Assembly: GCA_033060915.1 (NCBI GenBank)
Contig: CM065379.1
Coordinates: forward strand, 36,459,318-36,523,317
Length of the DNA: 64,000 nt
Source: Euryodendron excelsum
Taxonomy: Eukaryota > Streptophyta > Magnoliopsida > Ericales > Pentaphylacaceae
Reading direction: 5' to 3'
The notes under the pieces are model-generated. The model made no database searches. It was not told where the DNA came from and saw only the letters and a list, made by a program, of their open reading frames with translations. Shown in pieces: positions 56,316-64,000 of the stretch. Position numbers and translations under genes: made by a program. The number at the start of each line of letters is the position of its first letter. Positions within the stretch are counted from its first letter, which is position 1.

Positions 56316-57170
56316 ATGGAGTATCGTCCGTTGGACATCACCGTCATGTCGGCCGACGACCTGAAAGATGTAAACATGATATCAAAAATGGACGTTTACT
56401 TGTTGGTGTCGATCTCCAACGACCCCAACACCAAGCGCAAGACTCATGTCGACAAGGACGGAGGCAAAAGCCCCAAATGGAACCACCGCATCAAGTTCGC
56501 CGTCGACGAGGCCGCCCTCGCCGGCGAACCCAACCTCTGCCTCATCTTCAAAATCAAGTCCGAACGCCCCTTGGGCGACAAGGACATCGGCGAGGTCTCC
56601 ATCCCCATCAAAGAGCTCCTCGACAACAACGCCGCCAGCAGCGACGGCTCCGAGCGGGTCGTCGACTACCAGGTCCGCACCCCCTCCGGCAAACCCAAAG
56701 GTACTCTGAAATTCTCCTACAAATTCGGAGAAAAGTTCGCCGCGCAGGTTGAGGCCATGAAGCCTAAAAACGCTCCCGAGCCTGTAACCGCCTACCCAGC
56801 GCACGGCGGTCCTAGCATGGCCTACCCGCCGCCGCCGCCGCCGGGAGTTGGGTACGGTCCGCCGCCTCCCGGGATGGGAGCGCCGTATGGGCAGCCGGCG
56901 GGGTATCCTCCATCGCCAGGGTATGGGTACCCACCGCCTCCGGGGTACGGACATCCTCCGGCGCCGGCTTTCGGACATCCACCTCAGGGGTATGGATATC
57001 CGCCGGTGATGCAGCAGCAGCAGCCTCAGCAGGGTAAGAAGAAGAAGAAGGGGGGTGGCAATTTTGGGTTAGGGATGGGAGCTGGGTTGCTGGGAGGGCT
57101 GTTGGTGGGCGACATGATCTCGGATGTTGGAGAGATGGCTGCCTACGATGATGCTGGTTTTGATTTCTAA
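56316..57170 (+). CDS. SRC2: SRC2-like C2-domain protein (284 aa, intronless)
   Basis: The frame is intact. The start is taken at ATG 56316 (MEYRPLDITV); the frame is open five codons further but with no ATG. Residues about 5-138 form a C2 domain (LDITVMSADDLKDV, MDVYLLVSI, KSPKWNHRIKF, KGTLKFSYKF). About 160-231 is a P/G/Y-rich low-complexity part (YPPPPPPGVGYGPPPP), followed by a Gln run (233-239) and a Lys run (241-245). The C-terminus (249-270) is Gly-rich and hydrophobic (NFGLGMGAGLLGGLLVGD). This is the layout of plant SRC2 (soybean gene regulated by cold 2), a membrane-linked C2 protein; the Arabidopsis relative is reported to bind a PIEPL motif and to promote RbohF oxidase activity. 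The coding sequence is much more GC-rich than its surroundings. Exact paralogue and species are unknown. Confidence 0.95.
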   Translation: MEYRPLDITVMSADDLKDVNMISKMDVYLLVSISNDPNTKRKTHVDKDGGKSPKWNHRIKFAVDEAALAGEPNLCLIFKIKSERPLGDKDIGEVSIPIKELLDNNAASSDGSERVVDYQVRTPSGKPKGTLKFSYKFGEKFAAQVEAMKPKNAPEPVTAYPAHGGPSMAYPPPPPPGVGYGPPPPGMGAPYGQPAGYPPSPGYGYPPPPGYGHPPAPAFGHPPQGYGYPPVMQQQQPQQGKKKKKGGGNFGLGMGAGLLGGLLVGDMISDVGEMAAYDDAGFDF

Positions 57171-58233
57171 ATCTCCTTTCTAACTTGTTTTTTCTTTGGT
57201 TTGGTGGTTTGTATATCAATGGAGTTTGGAAGATTTCATTTGTTTTGTTTTGATTTGATTATTTATGCAATAATTTGACACGTTTTGGGTACAATTTGGG
57301 AATGATTTCAATTGTGGGACAATTTTTTTATGTCAAGGTATTTGTTTGTCCTTATAATCCATGATTTTGACCATGGATCTTCTGTGTTTTCATGTGATTT
57401 CTTGTGTTAGATGACTCCATTCTTGATTGCGAAAATATACAATCAATTTGAAAACATTATAAAAAGAGAAATTGGTTTCCATTGATTTTTTTTTTTTTTT
57501 TTTTTTCTAACCGAGTGTCCGGACTAACTTGTACATCTCAGCTAATCCTGAACTTATGTAGTCTCATGTTCAACACAAATCAGATAATTATCAAGGCAAA
57601 TGTCCTTGTAGGTGGCCCAAAGAATTGATAATGCGGTTACGAACTTGAAACTCTTGAGAGAATAAACTCATGCCCCAAGTTTTAACTCTCGGGCCAACTC
57701 CTGTGATTGGTTTCCGTTGATCTTATATGATCTTATTGATACTTTTTTAACTTTGTACAACATTTTGATCGGATGGAAAATATTAAAGGGTGACTCGGAT
57801 GAACATGTTCTTTCGATATGCTGGGTTTGGAATTGGGTTACAATCTTTAACCTATGGATTTGCTTTTGCTCTAAAGAGTATGTTATTGCAATCTTTAATT
57901 CATTTAATGAGATTTGAATTAGTTTCATTGAAGCGATGTGTTAAAGCATGCATCAACGTGATTATATAGTGTTGATTATCCATGAACAGGTTGCATCTTG
58001 ATCAATTTGTTGTAGAACCCTATGAGCATTGATAGTTTTGTAAAGCTTGTCTACAGATGAAAATTTATGTTCTATCTTACAGAAATTTTAAGTGTGATTT
58101 TGGATTTTGGCTTTAGATGCCGGTTTTCTGGGTGGGATTTATCAGATGGTTGAAACTTGGTGTGAATTCATGTTCAATAATACAAGCAATACAAGCCCCA
58201 AGGAATATCCAACAATCTCTAGTATTATATATA
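57171..58233 (+). other. 3' UTR and downstream region of SRC2-like gene
   Basis: A T-rich 3' UTR follows the stop. Poly-T (57488-57507) lies further on. ORFs at 57668-57928 on both strands look accidental. No other feature was found. Confidence 0.55.
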
Positions 58234-59522
58234 CTAGGGAGCGTGCACACATGATGCGTGTGGTATTAACATGATAGTTAAATAATAAAAATCAGTACAA
58301 TTATAAAATTTAAATGTAAGACGGATTTGTGTTAAAGCAATTATGTCATTTGAAAAAAAAATTTTTTGACATTGAAATTATCTATATAGCTAAACTAACT
58401 AGACTTCTCTCTTTATAATATATATATATATACAAACATACTGCATTGACCCGGATGCACGAATTAAAATATTATTTTAATAGTAAATACTTCTCTAAGA
58501 GAATTGATTGAAAAATTTTGTATTATGATCCTATGTTAGCAATATCAATGTAGTAGAATATTTTTCAAATAAAAAATTCCTAAACAGAATTAAATTAAAC
58601 AAAACAATAGATGATTGTGACGTGTATCTAAAAATAACAGTATTAAAAAAGCTGACAATTTCCTGTTGATGCATAAAATTGAAAAAACAAAAAAGGGGAA
58701 ACAAATAGAACAAAGAACTAATAATTTTGTAGCTTATATATTTTACTTAAACTATGAAATATTTTATTTGGTTTCTATATGAAGGTTGTCGAAGTGGAGG
58801 GATTAGATTAAATTTTATGTTACCGATATTAATATACTCTAGTCTTTTTTTGGTAAAAAATTCATGGACATAATTAAAATTTGAAAAAAAAAAAGATAAG
58901 ATAAAATAAGATAAGATGATTGTTATGTGAGTATGAAGAGAAAAAAAAATCCCAAAATCCGACAATTTCCTAAGAAGCATGAAATTGTAAAAAAAAAAAT
59001 GGATATAGAAATCTGATAAGATTAGAGAGGGATTTTAGGAATGAATTTTAATTATGAAGAATATGGAATTAGAGGAAAACATGGTAAGAATTGAGAGATC
59101 TTAGGAATGTTTAAAAAAAATTGTGGGTGTTTCTTTAGTTAATTAAAGATATTTTAGGATAGCCAATCAATGGAAGAATAATAAGATTAAGTTAAAATTA
59201 AAAAAGGTAAAAGAGATAATTGGAATTAGAGAGATTTTAGGAATCTAAGAGTAATTTTTAGAGTTGGCTTTTGATGGAAACATAACGTAGGCTAGAAGGA
59301 TAGACGAGAAAATTTGAATTAGAGAGATTTTAGGAGTAGAATTTTAATGGAAACATAATTTAGGGGCTAATGGAAATTTTAGGAATTTTTATTAATTTTA
59401 AAAAAAGTAGAACTCTTGGGTGTAATATAATAGGAAGATGAGATTGAAATCTTACTTCTTTCAATTTTTCAATCTCTTGCATTGAAATGTATTGTTTTAC
59501 ATATGCACATATGATCAGGCTC
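58234..59522 (-). mobile_element. AT-rich sequence starting with an inverted Helitron-like 3' end
   Basis: Read on the minus strand, CACAC-N7-GTGTG then CACGCTCC and CTAG end at 58234, with T as the next base. This fits the 3' hairpin layout at 49786 and 55854. The body (to at most 59522) is AT-rich with repeated GAGAGATTTTAGGA words (59020-59400), also seen at 62860-63010. No gene was found. The 5' end is undefined. Confidence 0.4.
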
Positions 59523-61480
59523 AGGGATGGAACCAAGATTCCATCTTTTGGGGGTCAAAATATTAAAAAGTTTATGCTAATTAATATAAGCTGCTACATG
59601 TCTCTTAATTTAACGTTAACAAAAAAATACTAAGATTCAATACTAATTAATGCATAAATAATGAAGTTGGTATCTCTTTAGACTTTACAAAATATGAACA
59701 AGCGATAAGTCAAAAATTTGTTTCTAGATACATTTCATTTCAATCGTCTATCAAAGTAAAACTCGACATTCTTTCAGGTCTCGAAAGTCTTTTATGATTG
59801 TGTCTATACTAAAGTTTTTTTGTAATTTCCTTCTCAATGTACACAAGCAAAGAGGTTGCGAAGCCTAGTTTTGATAATATTCATAGCAGAGAATGATCGT
59901 TTTGTAGTTGCAGTGGAAACTAAAAGAGTAAGCACAAGTACCATTACTCTATAAACAAGTTAGTAAGTTGTTAATATGTTGGTCTTTACCAACCATTAAC
60001 CCAATTTAGAAATAGTTAACAATTTTTTATGGCCTGGATGTCGAACTACATTATGCTCATAACGGTGAAGTTCTATTCTCAACTGCATTTTCTTATAATC
60101 CGTGAAGTCTTGCGGGTAAAACTTGTACCATCCATTCTAAAAGATTTTGACACATCTTGAGGGCTTGGAGCTGAGCTAAGAATAAGTAACTACATTGCAT
60201 GCTCACTAAACTGACCGTTTAATTCTTGTAGTTGGGAATCTATTGCAACATAAAAGATACCCACTCGATAATGATGCTCAATTGTGAAGTCATATTGTTG
60301 ATGACAAGCTCGACCTCTTCTAGCATTATATTGAGCACTCATTCAAGGACATCTATATTGTGTGCCTCACAAAATGATTTCACATTGGTAAGTAAGTCAC
60401 CCCATTTATCATCTCTGAAGTTTTGAATAAGTACTTGAGTGGATGAAACAAGTTGCGTGGCATTTAAAATGTCTTTAGATTTGCACTGTAAATCTTAACA
60501 AAGCAAATCAGTGATTTTTATAATTGCTTTCATAAGATGCAATATGAAAACAAATTCATATGAAGCCAATGCCTCATAGGATGAGTATGTATCTCATCGT
60601 TGGAAAGGAGGAGTTCCTTCATCAACGATTTTAAGTAGAACTACTTGCACTAAACATCTTTATTAAGCTAGAAACTGACTTCAAGTGGGAACTCCAACAA
60701 GTATCTCCAGCTCGTTGTAAAGTGCCAATTTAATTAAGTTCTCGACCACTCTCGAGCTCATCAAGGGAAATCATATGGGCAATGTCAACAGTTTGAACAC
60801 TTTTAATTCATCATTACGCTTGCCTGAAGCACCAACAATATTGATAATATAAGTGAGTTTAATGATGATGAATCGAGATAATTTTATTCTATGCTGCCAC
60901 TAATGCCAATTGCAAGCGATGTGTAAAATAATAAACATAATAAGTGTACAGACAATCATTCAATACTAAAGCTTACAATCCATGAAACTCACTTTGCATT
61001 ACTTGCACCATCATACCTTTGTCCTCGAATATTCTAAATGTCTAGATTGTGATAAGATAATAGAGAATAAATCTCATTTTTTAAGGTCAATGCCGCAGTG
61101 TCAAAGACATGAATAAGACCAAAAAAATGCTCTCGGACATAACCATCTCTGTTAATGAATCTCAAAACTATTGCCATTTGCTCCTTCTTTGACTTATCAC
61201 GAGCTTTGTCAACAATTAGACAAAACTTTGCATCACCAAGCTCTTCATGAATTACCCTCTGCACTTTGGTTAAAAGAACATGCAAAATTTCTTTCTAGAT
61301 CTTTGTGGATGTGTATAAAGCATTTTTAGGAGCTTTATATAATACTCCAGAAACATTTTCATTGTATGAACTCAACAACTCCAACATTTCAAGAAAATTT
61401 TCACAATTGATTGAACTAGAGCTTTCATCGCAACCTCTAAATAGGGCAATAAATAATCCCCTAATTTAAATCCTCAAAAA
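59523..61480 (-). pseudogene. DUF4371 / hAT-dimer-type transposase-derived gene (degenerate)
   Basis: The best piece (61034-61285) reads IHEELGDAKFCLIVDKARDK, SKKEQMAIVLRFINRDGYV and HFFGLIHVFDTAALTLKNEI, the RNase-H-like start of plant TTF-type/DUF4371 proteins of hAT origin. Further minus-strand pieces follow: a RWSSHxxS-like segment (about 60690), KVLIQNFRDDKWGDLLTNVK (about 60370-60440), FTIEHHYRVGIFYVAIDSQL (about 60230-60290) and KMQLRIELHRYEHNVV (about 60040-60100). All are separated by stops. CAGGGATGGAACCAAG at 59523 resembles a hAT terminal inverted repeat. The opposite end near 61500 was not found. Confidence 0.75.
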
Positions 61481-61621
61481 AAAATATCACTAATTTATTG
61501 ATTTCAAGTTTCACTCATTGTTCAAAACACCAAACTCACTGTGAAAAGTTAGACGATGACACCATTCCACCAACATTCGTGGCTGACGTTTAGGAAAGCC
61601 TCACAAGAATGGTTGAGTTTG

Positions 61622-61656
<35 letters not shown>

Positions 61657-61953
61657 GATGTACCTTATTTCTTTGGGTTTGGATGACAGCTACAAAATGG
61701 ATGGAATTTTGATTTACTTTGAGATTTTATTCAAACAAATAGTGAAATTATTGAGTGTGACGGTGGTGTATGGAACAAGATACGTGGAGATATGGACAAA
61801 ATCTAGTCCGTGTAGACTCGTATAATACTAGTACTACTTGGCGGAAAATTTTTGACCATATAAAATCAAAAGCTAAAAGAAGAATAAGTGGGATTTGTGG
61901 GAAGAAAAATTTGGGGGCTACCATATCATATTTGTTATGTTTATATGCATGAG

Positions 61954-61984
<31 letters not shown>

Positions 61985-63190
61985 TAAGGGTTTCTATCAG
62001 AAGTAGGGGAGCCATGGCCTCGACTATCCAAGTGTGCGTCCGTCTCTATCAGGCTCAAGCCAATCATCGTGTCATGCATAATAGAAAAATACATTAAAAA
62101 ATAAACAATAACTCTTTCTCAAAAGCTTTGCATTCTATTTCTTAGAGAGCTGCCATGGTCTGTTGTTATGGCTATCAATTAGGTTTGCAGCTGGGTCTTA
62201 TGCAACATTAGATTGGCGATGATGGGATATCAAAGTCAACGAAGAAGTATTAAAGCTTTATTTCAACAACAACAGAAACCAATAAGGTGATGCAATGACG
62301 GCGGTGATGGAGTGGGGTGAGATCCCATGCAACGGTGATGGAGGAAGATGCGCAGCGGCAACAACTATGAGGGAGTGCATCAGCAATGATTCAATCTATA
62401 CGTTTTAATTGTGATTCAACAACTCCATTAGATGAGTTTTTAATGCTCATGCGATGTGTCTGTGAATGAAAAAAAACATATAGGATTTAGAGAATAGACA
62501 AAAATTATACATAAGAAATCAGTCATGTATGAGTCAGAAAACAAAAATTAGGAAAACTAAAAGTTTATAAACTTGCTTTGAATTTGAAAGGTGACAGTGA
62601 GAGAAAGATAAATATAATTATATAAAACACACAAATCTACAATATTAAAAATGAAATTAAAAAAATGACAAAATACCTTAAATCATAGTAACCCTACTTT
62701 TATATCATTCTTATTAAAAAAAAAAAAAAACAAAACAAAACTTACCCAAAAAATAGTGACATTGGGGGATGGTGAACATGGCAAGGCTAATATCTTCAAA
62801 GGAGAGTGGTGGCAACGAGGGGCCAACAAATTTAATTTAAAGAGAAAAGGATGGGAAGCAGTGAGAGATTTTAGGAATATGAAGTTTTACTAGATAATGA
62901 GAGAGATTTTAGGGGAGATACTTTAGTCGGATCTTAATTTCTCAGAAGGAATATTATGTTTATTTGAAACATGGGAGAGATTTTAGGAGTGAATTTTGGT
63001 GGGATCTTAATTTCCTAACCAATCAATGATTATTTTTTTTTTTAATGTTTCCTTTTTTGTTTGTTTAGGAGAGGGAGAGCAGTCGGTAGAAGTAGGAGAG
63101 GGGAAGGTTTGCCACATGGCTTTCTACTATTTTAGATTTTTTGAGAATTTACGGGTGTATTATTGGAGGGTTGTGAGAGCTTGATCTACA
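61481..63190. other. Non-coding region with microsatellites
   Basis: It holds (CT)n at about 61623-61655, (TA)n at about 61952-61980 and GAGAGATTTTAGG units at 62860-63010. The ORFs at 61770 and 61888 are short and unassigned. Nothing else could be supported. Confidence 0.5.
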
Positions 63191-64000
63191 TTTGCATATA
63201 TAATAAGATATTTGTACCATATATTATAGTAATAGGTTAGGAGGTCTTTGAAACTGAAAGTTGCCATCCTTTTTTTTTTTCAAATTTTGATTTTTTAAAA
63301 CATAAAATACATGTGTCCTTTTATTATTGCTTTCTCTTTATTTGTTTATTCTACAAAACCTCATAAGTGCTTTCCATTGATAGTTACTAGCAGCAAACTC
63401 TTGCCATGCACGGACCACAAATATAGAATCATAAGTTGATTTTTTAAATAATTTTTTTACAAACAAAGAGTTTTATACAATCGTATATTTAAAATATGAT
63501 ATTATACAATACAACATCTATAGGATAACTTTCGTCTTGATAGTTTGGACTAAACTTGTCAACAATATTTTCTCTACTACAATAGCCATAAAGCGAAAAA
63601 ATGTAGAAAAAATAATTTATGTACTAATTATTAAGTTACACTTTTAATATATATTTGTTTATTAGAAGAAAATACAGTAAAAAATTTTGACATTAAGTTA
63701 ATTTTGTTATATTCAATATTAAAAAGAAATAAATATACATTATAAAAAAATATATGAACATATGTCTAGTATCTATCAAGAAATAGTCATTCAAATTAAT
63801 AAAATAATATTATCACACTTTATTTTTTTGAGAAAATATAAATTAATAGTGAAAGAAAATTAATTGAATTTTCATAAATTTTTTAAAATAAATATAGGTT
63901 AATCTTTTAATTCCATACAGGAATAATGTTTGTTTGTAAAACTATTTAATAAAAAGTTAGTATACTCTATCTGTGTCAAATTTTGTATTTATTTATTTTT
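63191..64000 (-). mobile_element. Helitron-like fragments at window end
   Basis: 63212-63380 resembles the blocks starting at 20222 and 20665 (TATATTATAG, GAGGTCTTTGAAAC). A minus-strand 3' end, CCGTGCATGGCAAGAG then TTTGCTGCTAG before T, ends at 63387. It would extend right through AT-rich, gene-free sequence past the window end. Confidence 0.4.

Noticed and set aside
56382..56978. 198-residue minus-strand ORF and other long frames overlapping the SRC2-like gene
   Set aside because: They are shadows of a GC-rich coding sequence. The + strand frame has clear C2 motifs and a natural start and stop; the antisense products are R/P/G-rich without family features.
1..64000. tRNA, rRNA or other structured RNA genes, and integrated plant virus sequence
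   Set aside because: No cloverleaf with proper A/B boxes, rRNA core or viral movement/coat motif was recognised by eye. A tRNAscan or profile search was not possible here.

Overview
The window comes from a plant nuclear genome, most likely a repeat-rich eudicot. It carries Athila- and Tat-lineage Ty3/gypsy retrotransposons, Helitron remnants, a DUF4371/hAT-type transposase remnant, and one intact host gene for an SRC2-like C2-domain protein. No bacterial, organellar or rRNA/tRNA signature was seen, and the species cannot be named from this sequence. About three quarters of the window is nested transposable elements; all coordinates were read by eye.

Left block (1-19.6 kb): a decayed + strand Tat-like element T. 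It consists of an integrase piece (4468-5718), an antisense ORF (9640-10364 and 16463-18830), a polypurine tract and a 3' LTR (19117 to about 19640). It is broken up by solo LTRs. These are the 3' part of a giant ~5 kb LTR (1-4467), a 1.7 kb LTR A (5959-9342) with an inverted sister LTR B nested in it (7236-8892), and a third sister C (10365-16462) that hosts a second giant LTR (10470-15261). An AT-rich spacer with Helitron-like repeats follows (19.6-21.7 kb).

Middle block (21722-46562): one minus-strand Tat-like element N with both LTRs and a 5-bp target duplication (GATTT/AATTT). Its antisense ORF is split by an Athila element E (22531-38109, duplication CTGGG/TTGGG). The LTRs of E read +, but its whole internal region (about 23851-36311) reads minus. 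The LTR piece carried at the far end of that region is exactly the piece missing from the 5' LTR, so E appears to contain an internal inversion. Inside the gag of E sits a third giant solo LTR (29236-34303) with a perfect GTTGG duplication. All gag/pol reading frames are broken.

Right block (46.6-64 kb): a lower-density region with the intact SRC2-like gene (56316-57170). It also has a truncated upstream copy of that gene's promoter, leader and first codons (47290-48050, itself hit by a 333-bp hAT-type MITE). Between them is a Helitron remnant with an N-terminal ORF and a PIF1 helicase but no Rep/HUH part (50695-54353), then a chain of unassigned exon-like pieces (54640-55450). A degenerate DUF4371/hAT-type gene (59523-61480) and AT-rich sequence with Helitron-like ends complete the window.

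The recurring theme is that LTR U3 regions of unrelated families, and one internal spacer, are built from short tandem arrays of inverted repeats. In several of these the arm sequence changes in a compensated way.
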